Assembly (NCBI GenBank): GCA_955652075.1
Contig: CATPAS010000241.1
Location: 1 to 6,377 of the forward strand
DNA length: 6,377 nt
Direction of reading: 5' to 3'
Origin: an uncultured Gaiellaceae bacterium
Lineage (GTDB): Bacteria > Actinomycetota > Thermoleophilia > Gaiellales > Gaiellaceae
Made by a program: the position numbers and the translations under genes. Shown here piece by piece: positions 1 through 6,377 of this stretch. Under the pieces are notes generated by a model. The model did not search any database. It was not told where the DNA came from and saw nothing but the letters and a program-made list of their open reading frames with translations. How positions within the stretch are numbered: the first letter of the stretch is position 1; each line of letters begins with the position of its first letter.

Positions 1-459
1 ATGCGGGTCTCGGCGAAGGCGGACTATGCGCTGCGGGCGGTGATCGAGCTCGCCGTCATCGGCGGCGACGCGCCCGTGAAGGGCGAGCGCATCGCGCAGG
101 CCCAGGAAATCCCGTTGAAGTTTCTCGAGAACATCCTCGGCGACCTGCGGCACGCCGGCATCGTCCGGAGCCAGCGCGGCGTGGACGGCGGCTACTGGCT
201 CGCGCGTCCGGCCGACGAAATCACCGTGGCCGAAGTGATTCGCAGCGTCGAGGGCCCGATCGCCAACGTGCGCGGAGTCGGTCCTGAGCAAGTCGAGTAC
301 GCGGGCTCGGCTGAGCGTCTACGCGACGTATGGATCGCGGTGCGCGCGAACCTGCGTGCAGTCTTGGAGCGCGTGACGATCGCGGACCTAGCCCGCGGTG
401 AACTGCCGCTCTCGGTGGAAGAGCTGGCTTCGAACCCCGACGCCTGGCTACCACACTAG
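1..459 (+). CDS. Rrf2-family winged-helix transcriptional regulator, cluster-less (CymR-like)
   Basis: A 152-residue DNA-binding regulator, complete by family standards. The N-terminus [13 protein letters not shown] is the usual Rrf2 opening, so the ATG at base 1 is probably the real start, although no upstream DNA is visible to show a ribosome site or promoter. A helix-turn-helix spans about residues 25-55 ([20 protein letters not shown]), followed by the wing with the family signature [11 protein letters not shown] at about 60-70. A dimerisation helix lies near 104-125. IscR, NsrR and RsrR carry three cysteine ligands for an Fe-S cluster near residues 90-110, but this protein has no cysteine at all. 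It therefore cannot be a cysteine-ligated Fe-S sensor and resembles the CymR type that controls cysteine and sulfur genes. It converges with the sulfate importer operon, and its TAG stop overlaps the cysA stop. A role as repressor of that operon is inferred from position and from the dyad at 3954-3974. The effector is unknown. Confidence 0.9.
   Translation: MRVSAKADYALRAVIELAVIGGDAPVKGERIAQAQEIPLKFLENILGDLRHAGIVRSQRGVDGGYWLARPADEITVAEVIRSVEGPIANVRGVGPEQVEYAGSAERLRDVWIAVRANLRAVLERVTIADLARGELPLSVEELASNPDAWLPH
456..459. other. Shared convergent stop codons (CTAG)
   Basis: The four-base palindrome CTAG encodes both stops. TAG at 457-459 ends the Rrf2 gene on the + strand, and the complement of 456-458 is TAG ending cysA on the - strand. 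The two coding regions therefore overlap by two bases, or by three-base stops within four bases, and no intergenic terminator can exist here. Each transcript must end inside the other gene or run through it in antisense. Confidence 0.9.
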
Positions 460-1409
460 TCGGCGAAGACCGTCTGGTGCGTCGGGCGGACGTACACGAT
501 CTGCCCGTGCTGAAGCTCGAGGGTTTCCACCTGCTCGCGGGTCAGTTGGGCCGAGAGCGTCTCGCCGTCGTCCCGCACGAGCTCGACACGGACCTCGAAG
601 CCGAGATGAACGAGACGCTGCACCATCGCCTCCTGCGTCGAACCGTTGGGCTCGAGCAGCAGCTCGACGTCGTGGGGGCGGATGAAGGTGTCGCCGAGCC
701 GGTTGACCGGGCCGACGAACGACATCACGAACTCGTTGGCAGGGTGGTCGTAGAGCTCGCGCGGCGGCGCGGTCTGCTCGACCCGGCCGGCGTTCATCAC
801 CACGACCCGGTCGGCGACGTCCATCGCCTCCTCCTGATCGTGGGTGACGATCACCGTGGTCGTATGCGTTTCGTCGTGGAGGCGGCGCAGCCAGATCCGG
901 AGCTCCTTGCGCACGCGCGCATCGAGCGCGCCGAACGGCTCGTCGAGCAGCAGAACCTTTGGGTCGACCGCGAGCGCGCGCGCAAGTCCCATGCGCTGAC
1001 GCTGACCACCGGAAAGCTGCGCGGGATAGCGTTTCGCAAGGCCGCTGAGCTGGACGAGGTCGAGCAGCTCGGTCACGCGCTGCTTGATCTCGCTGCGCGG
1101 GCGCCGTCTGATCGTCAACCCGAAGGCGACGTTGTCCCAGACCGTCATGTGCTTGAAGGCGGCGTAATGCTGAAAGACGAACCCAACGCCGCGCGACTGG
1201 GGCGGCAGGCGAGTGACGTCCTCGCCGTCCAGTGAGACCTCGCCCGCGTCCGGCTGCTCGAGCCCTGCGACGACACGGAGCAGCGTGGATTTCCCGCTCC
1301 CGCTCGGGCCGAGCAGCGCGGTGAGAGACCCGGTCGGCACGTCGACGGAGACGCCGTCGAGCGCGGTGAAGTCGCCGAAGCGCTTGACGATCCCTCGGGC
1401 CTCGATCAC
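456..1409 (-). CDS. cysA: Sulfate/thiosulfate ABC importer, ATP-binding subunit CysA
   Basis: A 317-residue cytoplasmic ATPase that powers the CysT/CysW channel. All nucleotide-binding elements are present: Walker [10 protein letters not shown] at residues 34-42, Q-loop Gln80 in FVFQHYAAF, signature LSGGQ at 132-136, Walker B VLLLDEP at 152-158 with catalytic Glu157, D-loop GALDA at 160-164, and H-loop His190 in [10 protein letters not shown]. The stretches [30 protein letters not shown] and [12 protein letters not shown] are characteristic of CysA rather than of other importers. A short TOBE-like C-terminal domain follows from about residue 245. The protein is somewhat shorter than the roughly 365-residue E. 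coli CysA, the difference lying at the C-terminus. The start is GTG at 1409, four bases into the cysW end (GTGA overlap), with GAGGGA at 1420-1415 five bases upstream. The same frame stays open upstream to 1970, but that part lies inside cysW and has no homology-like features. It is the last gene of the operon. Confidence 0.95.
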   Translation of the reverse strand: MIEARGIVKRFGDFTALDGVSVDVPTGSLTALLGPSGSGKSTLLRVVAGLEQPDAGEVSLDGEDVTRLPPQSRGVGFVFQHYAAFKHMTVWDNVAFGLTIRRRPRSEIKQRVTELLDLVQLSGLAKRYPAQLSGGQRQRMGLARALAVDPKVLLLDEPFGALDARVRKELRIWLRRLHDETHTTTVIVTHDQEEAMDVADRVVVMNAGRVEQTAPPRELYDHPANEFVMSFVGPVNRLGDTFIRPHDVELLLEPNGSTQEAMVQRLVHLGFEVRVELVRDDGETLSAQLTREQVETLELQHGQIVYVRPTHQTVFAD

Positions 1410-2182
1410 TGCGTTCCCTCTTTGGGCTTCAGCCGAGTCATCAGGATCAGCGTCACCATGGCGAGAAGTGCCAGAACCACTGCAGCAGCATAGGCGCCCG
1501 TGGTGTCGAACGACACGTAGCGGTCCTGGATGTAGAGCGTGAGCGACTCTGTCTGGCCGACCAGCCGCCCCGAGACGACGCTGACCGCGCCGAACTCGCC
1601 GAGCGCGCGAGCGGTGGTCAGCACGACCCCATACGCGGTCGCCCATCGGATCGCCGGCCAGGTGACTCGGAGGAACGTCTGGAAGCCTGAGGCACCGAGG
1701 GTTGCCGCCGCCTGTTCCTGTTCCGTCCCGATCTCGCGCAGCACCGGCACGACCTCCCGCACGACGAACGGAAGCGAGACGAAGATCGTCGCCAAAACCA
1801 TCCCGGGAAGAGCGAAGACGATCCCGTGGCCGCCCAGCCACCGGCCGCGACCGTACAACAGCAGCAAGGCCACCCCGGCGACGACGGGCGAAAGCGCGAG
1901 CGGAAGATCCACGACGGCGTTGACTATCCCCGCGCCCGGATAGCGGTGACGGACGATCGCGAGCGCGCACAACACGCCGAAGACGGTGTTGGCGGGGACC
2001 GCGATCGCAGTGAGGATGAGCGTCACCTTCAGCGCGTGCAGAGCGTCCGGTGTCGTCACGGCGTCCCAGGCCGGCCCGACGCCATGCTCGAATGTCCGCC
2101 AGAAGACGAACCCGACCGGTGCGACGAGCAGCACCGCGAGATAGCCGAGCGACGCGAGGCGGAGCGCGTACTTACCGATCAT
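1406..2182 (-). CDS. cysW: Sulfate/thiosulfate ABC importer, permease subunit CysW
   Basis: A 258-residue inner-membrane permease, partner of CysT in the sulfate channel. Hydrophobic segments lie near residues 10-28, 50-78, 84-110, 121-141, 186-204 and 232-249, matching the six-helix BPD-type permease fold. The cytoplasmic EAA loop that docks on CysA is at about 155-178 ([20 protein letters not shown]). The CysT/CysW-type stretch [15 protein letters not shown] follows at about 191-205, and the family motif [13 protein letters not shown] is at 91-103. [19 protein letters not shown] near 216-234 is typical of CysW rather than CysT. It starts at ATG 2182, inside the end of cysT (11-base overlap). 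The Shine-Dalgarno-like GGTGA ends six bases upstream. It contains Cys72, the only cysteine in the whole operon. It is slightly shorter at the N-terminus than E. coli CysW (about 291 residues). Confidence 0.95.
   Translation of the reverse strand: MIGKYALRLASLGYLAVLLVAPVGFVFWRTFEHGVGPAWDAVTTPDALHALKVTLILTAIAVPANTVFGVLCALAIVRHRYPGAGIVNAVVDLPLALSPVVAGVALLLLYGRGRWLGGHGIVFALPGMVLATIFVSLPFVVREVVPVLREIGTEQEQAAATLGASGFQTFLRVTWPAIRWATAYGVVLTTARALGEFGAVSVVSGRLVGQTESLTLYIQDRYVSFDTTGAYAAAVVLALLAMVTLILMTRLKPKEGTQ
1415..1420 (-). promoter_or_regulatory. Ribosome binding site of cysA (fixes the GTG start)
   Basis: On the reverse strand GAGGGA lies five bases before the GTG at 1409-1407. It sits inside the last codons of cysW, and the GTGA overlap suggests translational coupling. 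It is the main reason to choose GTG 1409 over any start further upstream in the long open frame. Confidence 0.7.
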
Positions 2183-2981
2183 GCCTCGTCACCCAACGGC
2201 GGAGCCCGCCGATCGCGAGCAGCACGCCGAACGAGATCAAGAGGATGACGACCGATGCTGCCGCCGCGCCACCTGAGTCATTGCTTTCGAGACGCCCGAG
2301 GACGTACACGGACACCACTTCCGTCTTGAACGGGAGATTCCCCGAGATGAGCACCACGGCGCCGAACTCGCCGACGGCTCGGGCGAACGCGAGCGCGACG
2401 CCCGAGAGAATCGCGGGCAGTATGCTCGGCAGGATGATGCGCAGGAAGGTCGTGACGCGCCCCGCCCCGAGCGAGGCAGCCGCGTCTTCCATCTCGCGGT
2501 CCAGCTCGAAGAGCACCGGCTGCACGGTTCGCACGACAAATGGGAGCGTCACGAAGAGCAGCGCGAGCAGAAGGCCCCAGCGCGTGAATGCGGCGTTGAT
2601 CCCGACGGGCGACTTCGGGCCGTAGAGCGCGAGCAACGTCAGGCCCGCAACGATCGTCGGCAAGGCGAACGGCAGATCGACAAGAGCGTTGACGAAACCC
2701 TGGCCTACGAATCGATCGCGTACGAGCGTCCAGGCGATTGCCGTGCCGAAGACGGCATTCACGAGCGCAACCGCCACGGAGAGCCCGAGGGTGAGCCTCA
2801 GGGCGGCGACCGCCTGTGGCGTCGAGACGGCGCCCCAACCGTGCGCCCGCCAGCTCAGCGCGGCCAGAGGCAGCAGCACGATCAAGCTGAGGTAGAGCGT
2901 GCTCAGACCAATCGAGAGGCCCGGCGCGAGTGAGCGCCGGGCCCCGGGTGCTGCTGGAACTGTGCCGGCGTTAGCCGCCAT
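2172..2981 (-). CDS. cysT: Sulfate/thiosulfate ABC importer, permease subunit CysT (CysU)
   Basis: A 269-residue inner-membrane permease that forms the sulfate channel with CysW. Hydrophobic segments lie near residues 25-45, 60-88, 95-120, 135-152, 188-212 and 241-260. The EAA docking loop is at about 164-190 (EMEDAAASLGAGRVTTFLRI). It is followed by ARAVGEFGAVVLISGN at about 200-215, the conserved CysT hallmark, and the family motif VDLPFALPTIVAGL is at 101-114. The start chosen is ATG 2981, preceded on the reverse strand by AGGGG four bases away (2990-2986). It overlaps the end of the binding-protein gene by 11 bases. The frame is open to an earlier ATG at 3053, but those 24 residues are basic, serine-rich and inside the binding-protein gene, so they are probably not translated. 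The length is close to E. coli CysT (277 residues). It has no cysteines and only two methionines. Confidence 0.94.
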   Translation of the reverse strand: MAANAGTVPAAPGARRSLAPGLSIGLSTLYLSLIVLLPLAALSWRAHGWGAVSTPQAVAALRLTLGLSVAVALVNAVFGTAIAWTLVRDRFVGQGFVNALVDLPFALPTIVAGLTLLALYGPKSPVGINAAFTRWGLLLALLFVTLPFVVRTVQPVLFELDREMEDAAASLGAGRVTTFLRIILPSILPAILSGVALAFARAVGEFGAVVLISGNLPFKTEVVSVYVLGRLESNDSGGAAAASVVILLISFGVLLAIGGLRRWVTRHDR

Positions 2982-3939
2982 TCGACCCCTGGAAGTGAGC
3001 CATGATGCCCGTGTTCGGGTCGAAGAACTTCTTTTCGACCTTCGGCCAACCACCGACGTACTTGATCGTGAACAACTGCGGTCGCGTCGGGAAGTTGAAG
3101 CCGCGGGCGGCGCTGGACACGACCGGCCGGTAGCCGTTTTCCGCGTAGATCTTCTGCGCGGCCGGCGTGCGCAGGAACTTCAGGAACGCCTTCGCCTCGG
3201 TCTTGTGCTTCGAGGTCGACGTGATCGCGATCGGGTTCTCGATCAAGATCGTCGCTTTCGGGATCACATACTGGACGGGTTGGCCCTTCTTCTGCGCGAA
3301 CACCGCTTCGTTCTCATATGCGAGGAAGACGTCACCGCGGCCCGCGAGGAAGGTCTGCAGCCCTTCGCGCGCGCTGGTCGGTTGCGCGACGACGTGCTTC
3401 CAGAGCTTGCCGAGAAAGTCGACTGCTTGCTTCGGCGTCTTGCCGGACCGGAGTGCGCCGCCGTACGCGGCCATCACGTTCCAGCGTGCGCCGCCGGACG
3501 TGAACGGGTTCGGCGTGATCACCTGAACGCCCGGCTTGATCAGGTCGTTCCACGTCTTCAGCTTCTTGGGGTTGCCGTCACGCACGATGAACACGACCAC
3601 CGAGCGGGTGACCATGCCCTTGTACTTGTCCTTGTTCCAGTCCTTCGCGACGAGGTTCTTCTGGACGAGCGAGGTGATGTCCGGCTCGAGCGAGAACGCG
3701 ACGACATCCGCGTCGAGCCCTGCTGCAACAGCCCTGCTCTGCTCGCCCGACGCGCCGTAGGACTGGGAGAACGAGACGCCGTTCCCTGCCTGCGTCTTCT
3801 GGAAGGCCGACACCAGCCGGCCATAGGCGTCTTTCGGCGTCGAGTAGGCCACGAGGGTCAGCTTCGTGTCCTTCGAGGCCCCGGCCGCCAGCGTGGGCAG
3901 AAGGAGTGCTATGAGCAAAGCCAGGCTAATTCGTCGCAT
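2971..3939 (-). CDS. sbp: Secreted sulfate-binding protein of the CysTWA importer (Sbp/CysP family)
   Basis: A 322-residue extracytoplasmic solute receptor that captures sulfate or thiosulfate and delivers it to CysT/CysW. The N-terminus is a Sec signal peptide: MRR, then a hydrophobic core at about 4-17, then AGA before Ser22 as the likely cleavage site. There is no lipobox cysteine. Family signatures are QSYGASGEQSRAVAAGLDAD (59-78), VVAFSLEPDI (79-88), NPFTSGGARWNVMAAYG (144-160), and the C-terminal FLRTPAAQKIYAENGYRP (255-272). TSGGARWN is the segment known in sulfate-binding proteins to contact the oxyanion. The start is ATG 3939 with AAGGAG five bases upstream. It is the first gene of the operon, and its end overlaps cysT. 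Whether sulfate, thiosulfate or both are carried cannot be told from sequence; molybdate seems unlikely given these motifs. Confidence 0.94.
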   Translation of the reverse strand: MRRISLALLIALLLPTLAAGASKDTKLTLVAYSTPKDAYGRLVSAFQKTQAGNGVSFSQSYGASGEQSRAVAAGLDADVVAFSLEPDITSLVQKNLVAKDWNKDKYKGMVTRSVVVFIVRDGNPKKLKTWNDLIKPGVQVITPNPFTSGGARWNVMAAYGGALRSGKTPKQAVDFLGKLWKHVVAQPTSAREGLQTFLAGRGDVFLAYENEAVFAQKKGQPVQYVIPKATILIENPIAITSTSKHKTEAKAFLKFLRTPAAQKIYAENGYRPVVSSAARGFNFPTRPQLFTIKYVGGWPKVEKKFFDPNTGIMAHFQGSNGG

Positions 3940-3944
3940 CTCGT

Positions 3945-3950
3945 CTCCTT
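3945..3950 (-). promoter_or_regulatory. Ribosome binding site of the sulfate-binding protein gene
   Basis: On the reverse strand AAGGAG lies five bases ahead of the ATG at 3939-3937. It is a near-ideal Shine-Dalgarno and the strongest in the window. It starts three bases downstream of the inverted repeat at 3954-3974. Confidence 0.85.
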
Positions 3951-3953
3951 ATT

Positions 3954-3974
3954 AGTCCACTGAATTGGTGGACT
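3954..3974. promoter_or_regulatory. Inverted repeat, candidate operator of the sulfate operon
   Basis: The perfect 7-base arms AGTCCAC (3954-3960) and GTGGACT (3968-3974) flank a 7-base AT-rich centre, TGAATTG. The right arm overlaps the last three bases of the operon's -10 element (3972-3977). The predicted transcription start near 3965 falls in the centre of the repeat. This is where a dimeric repressor would block the promoter. The linked Rrf2 protein is the obvious candidate binder, but that is inference. Because transcription should begin inside the repeat, an RNA hairpin is the less likely reading. Confidence 0.65.
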
Positions 3975-4000
3975 TTAGGGACAAGGCCAGACGACGTCAA
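3972..4000 (-). promoter_or_regulatory. Sigma70-type promoter of the sulfate operon
   Basis: On the reverse strand TTGACG (4000-3995, five of six to the -35 consensus) is followed after exactly 17 bases by TAAAGT (3977-3972, four of six to TATAAT). The expected start is an A near 3965, giving a leader of about 25 bases that carries AAGGAG. Spacing and quality make this a convincing housekeeping promoter. Confidence 0.75.
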
Positions 4001-4023
4001 ATGGGAACCGCAGGCCGTTCCAT
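4001..4023. repeat. Imperfect inverted repeat ahead of the aconitase -10
   Basis: GGAAC (4004-4008) and GTTCC (4017-4021) are perfect 5-base arms with an 8-base spacer. Allowing one extra G the match extends to ATGGGAAC and GTTCCAT. It fills the space between the -35 and -10 positions of the aconitase promoter and lies just upstream of the sulfate promoter's -35. It could be a regulator site for aconitase or chance in GC-rich DNA. Confidence 0.3.
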
Positions 4024-4036
4024 ACAATCGTTCGAG
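4023..4036 (+). promoter_or_regulatory. Aconitase -10 element and predicted leaderless start
   Basis: TACAAT (4023-4028) matches the -10 consensus at five of six positions. Seven bases separate it from the GTG at 4036, so the expected transcription start is at or one base before the initiation codon. No good -35 is seen around 4000-4005 and no Shine-Dalgarno lies before the GTG. Together these point to a leaderless mRNA, a common arrangement in actinomycetes. Confidence 0.6.
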
Positions 4037-6377
4037 TGAGCCCTTCCACCCTCAGCGCCGCCGGCCGGAGCTACGAGATCTTCCGGCTGGAGGGCGTGGA
4101 GCGGCTCCCCTACACCCTGCGGATCCTGCTCGAGAACGCGCTCCGGCACGGCGAACAGGAGGACGCCGAGGCGCTGCGGCGCTGGCGGCCGACGGCCGAG
4201 CCCTCTGACGAGATCTCGTTCCGGCCGGCGCGCGTCCTGCTGCAGGACTTCACCGGCGTGCCTGCGGTCGTCGATCTCGCGGGGATGCGGAACGCGATGG
4301 CCGACTTTGGTGGCGACCCGTCCCGCATCAACCCGCAACTGCCCGCCGAGCTCGTCATCGACCACTCGGTGCAGGTAGACGAGTACGGGTCGGCGCGGGC
4401 GATGTTCCGCAACGCCGAGCTGGAGTTCGAACGGAACCGTGAGCGCTACGCCTTCCTGCGCTGGGGACAGACAGCCTTCGACAACTTCAAGGTCGTCCCG
4501 CCGAACACAGGAATCGTCCATCAGGTCAACCTCGAGTTTCTCGCGCGCGTGATCGAGACGCGCAATGGCCAGGCGTTCCCGGACACGCTGGTCGGCACGG
4601 ATTCGCACACGACGATGATCAACGGGCTCGGCGTGCTCGGCTGGGGCGTCGGCGGGATCGAGGCCGAGGCCGCGATGCTCGGCGAAGCCGTGTCGATGCT
4701 CATCCCGAAGGTCGTCGGATTCAAGCTCACAGGCGCGCTGCCGGAGGGCGCGACCGCGACCGATCTCGTTCTGACGGTCACGCAGCTGCTGCGAACGGCG
4801 GGAGTCGTCGGAAAGTTCGTCGAGTACTTCGGGCACGGGCTCGTCGGTCTGCCGCTCGCGGACCGGGCCACGATCGGGAACATGTCGCCCGAGTACGGTG
4901 CGACCTGCGGTTTCTTCCCCGTGGACGACGAGACGCTGAAGTACCTTCGGCTCACGGGGCGTGACGAGGAGCGGCTCGCGCTCGTCGAGGCCTACTGCAA
5001 GGAGAACGCGCTCTGGCACGACCCCGATCACGCACCCGATTACTCGCAGGTCGTCGAGCTCGACCTCTCCACGGTTGAGCCCTCACTCGCAGGGCCACGC
5101 CGGCCGCAGGACCGAGTGCCGCTGCGCGATGCGAAGCGCTTGTTCCTCGACTCGCTGGAGACCTTCGGCGTCGACTACGGCAACGAGCACGACGAGGCGG
5201 TGGCGGAATCGTTCCCCGCCAGCGACTCTCCCTCCACCATCGAGCCCGGTCATGGGGACCCCCGTCCCGACGTGCACGTTCAGATCGGCGCCGTCGCGGT
5301 CGCCGAGCGCCCCGTGTCCGCCGCCGTGGCGGTCGAGGGCGAGGATTTCGAGATCGAGCACGGGTCGGTCGTGATTGCGGCGATCACCTCGTGCACTAAC
5401 ACATCGAATCCGCAGGTGATGATCGGGGCCGGGCTGCTGGCAAGGAACGCGGTTGAGCGCGGGATGCAGCGCAAGCCGTGGGTGAAGTCGAGCCTCGCGC
5501 CGGGCTCGAAAGTCGTGACCGAGTACTACGACCAGGCGGGGCTGACCAAGTACCTCGACGATCTCGGCTTCCAGACCGTCGGGTACGGCTGTACGACCTG
5601 CATCGGAAACTCCGGCCCGCTGCCGGAATCGATCTCGGCGGCGATCGCGCTCGGTGACCTCGTCGTCTGCTCGGTACTTTCGGGCAATCGCAACTTCGAG
5701 GCTCGAATCCATCCGGAGGTCAAGGCGAACTATCTGGCCTCGCCGCCACTGGTAGTCGCGTATGCGCTCGCCGGCCGCATGGACATCGACCTCGTCAACG
5801 AGCCGCTCGGTCAAGACAGGGCCGGCAACGATGTCTTTCTCCGCGACCTCTGGCCGAGCGCCGAAGAGATCCAGGAGACGATCACTCGGGCCGTGCGCGG
5901 GGAGATGTTCTCCCGTACGTACGCGGACGTGTTCACCGGCGATCCCGCGTGGCGCGAGCTGCCCGTTCCGGAAGGCGACCTGTTCGCCTGGGAGCCCGAC
6001 TCGACGTACGTCCGGCGACCGCCCTACTTCGAGGGGATGTCACGTGAGCCCGGGGTGGTCGAGGACCTTGCGGGCGCCCGGTGCCTCGTCATGGTCGGCG
6101 ACTCCGTGACGACCGACCACATCTCCCCTGCCGGCGCGATCAAGCCGGACTCCCCTGCGGGCATGTACCTCGTCGAGCACGGCGTCGAGCGCAAGGACTT
6201 CAACTCTTACGGCTCGCGACGTGGGAACCACGAGGTGATGGTGCGCGGCACGTTCGCGAACGTGCGGCTCCGGAACCTGCTCGTGCCGGACGGGGAGGGA
6301 ACGTGGACGGTCCACGTGCCGAGCGGCGAGGAGATGACGATCTACGACGCGTCGAGGCGTTACCTCGCGGAGGGGAC
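4036..6377 (+). CDS. acnA: Aconitate hydratase (aconitase), AcnA/IRP type, 3' end cut by window
   Basis: A TCA-cycle enzyme that interconverts citrate and isocitrate through cis-aconitate in the cytoplasm. It reads open from GTG 4036 to the window end: 780 codons of an expected 890-930, so the last 110-150 residues are missing. The start [20 protein letters not shown] fits the family, whose first conserved feature is the [15 protein letters not shown] stretch at about 24-38. Signatures in order are [24 protein letters not shown] (187-192) with the following [20 protein letters not shown], and the cluster ligands Cys453 (TSCTNTSNP), Cys519 and Cys522 ([10 protein letters not shown]). The swivel-domain [16 protein letters not shown] begins at 688, with [19 protein letters not shown] at 724-742. 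The three [4Fe-4S] ligands and the SRRGN substrate-binding motif are intact, so it should be active. Presence of the IRP1-like organisation rather than AcnB is clear from the domain order. It is divergent from the sulfate operon across a 96-base control region. Confidence 0.95.
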   Translation, partial: MSPSTLSAAGRSYEIFRLEGVERLPYTLRILLENALRHGEQEDAEALRRWRPTAEPSDEISFRPARVLLQDFTGVPAVVDLAGMRNAMADFGGDPSRINPQLPAELVIDHSVQVDEYGSARAMFRNAELEFERNRERYAFLRWGQTAFDNFKVVPPNTGIVHQVNLEFLARVIETRNGQAFPDTLVGTDSHTTMINGLGVLGWGVGGIEAEAAMLGEAVSMLIPKVVGFKLTGALPEGATATDLVLTVTQLLRTAGVVGKFVEYFGHGLVGLPLADRATIGNMSPEYGATCGFFPVDDETLKYLRLTGRDEERLALVEAYCKENALWHDPDHAPDYSQVVELDLSTVEPSLAGPRRPQDRVPLRDAKRLFLDSLETFGVDYGNEHDEAVAESFPASDSPSTIEPGHGDPRPDVHVQIGAVAVAERPVSAAVAVEGEDFEIEHGSVVIAAITSCTNTSNPQVMIGAGLLARNAVERGMQRKPWVKSSLAPGSKVVTEYYDQAGLTKYLDDLGFQTVGYGCTTCIGNSGPLPESISAAIALGDLVVCSVLSGNRNFEARIHPEVKANYLASPPLVVAYALAGRMDIDLVNEPLGQDRAGNDVFLRDLWPSAEEIQETITRAVRGEMFSRTYADVFTGDPAWRELPVPEGDLFAWEPDSTYVRRPPYFEGMSREPGVVEDLAGARCLVMVGDSVTTDHISPAGAIKPDSPAGMYLVEHGVERKDFNSYGSRRGNHEVMVRGTFANVRLRNLLVPDGEGTWTVHVPSGEEMTIYDASRRYLAEG

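Noticed and set aside
1..459. IscR- or NsrR-type Fe-S sensor
   Set aside because: The protein has no cysteine, so the three-cysteine cluster site of those Rrf2 members is absent.
436..486. Bidirectional terminator at the convergent stops
   Set aside because: The 8-base arms are perfect but separated by 35 bases, with no T-run on either side, and both arms are coding. This is too weak to annotate as a terminator.
477..1235. A 252-residue open frame on the + strand inside cysA
   Set aside because: It is antisense to the conserved ATPase motifs. Its composition is typical of GC-driven shadow frames, and no ribosome site or domain is seen.
1410..1970. Upstream extension of the cysA reading frame, giving a 504-residue protein
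   Set aside because: It lies entirely inside cysW in another frame and is arginine- and glycine-rich without recognisable domains. The GTG at 1409 has a ribosome site, and the ABC domain begins directly after it.
2982..3053. Longer cysT start at ATG 3053
   Set aside because: The extra 24 residues are basic and serine-rich and overlap the binding-protein gene by 83 bases. ATG 2981 has AGGGG at a proper distance and gives the usual family length.
2899..3963. A 354-residue open frame on the + strand over the sulfate-binding protein
   Set aside because: It is a shadow of the reverse-strand gene: Arg/Leu/Glu-rich, no motif, and its end runs into the promoter region.
3954..3974. Riboswitch or leader hairpin for the sulfate operon
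   Set aside because: The predicted start lies inside the dyad, so the RNA would hold only one arm. The leader of about 25 bases is too short for a known sulfur riboswitch such as SAM-I.
3997..5814. Long open frames on the reverse strand across the aconitase gene (344 and 243 residues)
   Set aside because: They are antisense shadows caused by high GC at third codon positions. The products are rich in Arg, Asp, Glu and His without any family signature, while the + strand encodes an unmistakable aconitase.

Overview
The window reads as ordinary, very GC-rich chromosomal DNA from a bacterium, most plausibly a high-GC actinomycete-like lineage (Actinomycetota, perhaps Thermoleophilia). This is inferred from base composition, the use of GTG starts, an apparently leaderless aconitase promoter, and the style of the sulfate-binding protein and Rrf2 regulator. 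The taxonomic call is an inference, not something the sequence proves. No mobile element, CRISPR array, rRNA or tRNA gene was seen.

Layout: (i) 1-459 (+), a complete Rrf2-family winged-helix regulator without cysteines. (ii) 456-3939 (-), a complete and extremely compact four-gene sulfate ABC importer operon, transcribed leftwards in the order binding protein (sbp), cysT, cysW, cysA. All three internal junctions overlap, by 11, 11 and 4 bases. The last gene, cysA, runs head-on into the regulator so that the two TAG stops share the palindrome CTAG. (iii) 3940-4035, a 95-base divergent control region. It holds a good sigma70-type promoter for the sulfate operon, a perfect 7+7 inverted repeat lying on its -10 element and predicted start site, and a strong -10 (TACAAT) for the gene on the other side. 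(iv) 4036-6377 (+), an aconitase of the AcnA/IRP type starting at GTG and running off the right edge, with about the first 780 residues present. It has the three [4Fe-4S] cysteines and the active-site motifs.

How it may work together: the importer brings sulfate (or thiosulfate) into the cell for cysteine synthesis. The linked Rrf2 protein is of the cluster-less, CymR-like kind, and the dyad over the operon promoter is the natural candidate for its operator. That would give a self-contained sulfur-responsive unit. The regulated genes are themselves almost free of cysteine: one Cys in about 1,318 residues over five proteins, against seven in 780 residues of the neighbouring aconitase. No new system is evident. 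The most interesting points are regulatory: the operator over the -10, the leaderless aconitase start, and the stop-to-stop antisense arrangement of regulator and operon.
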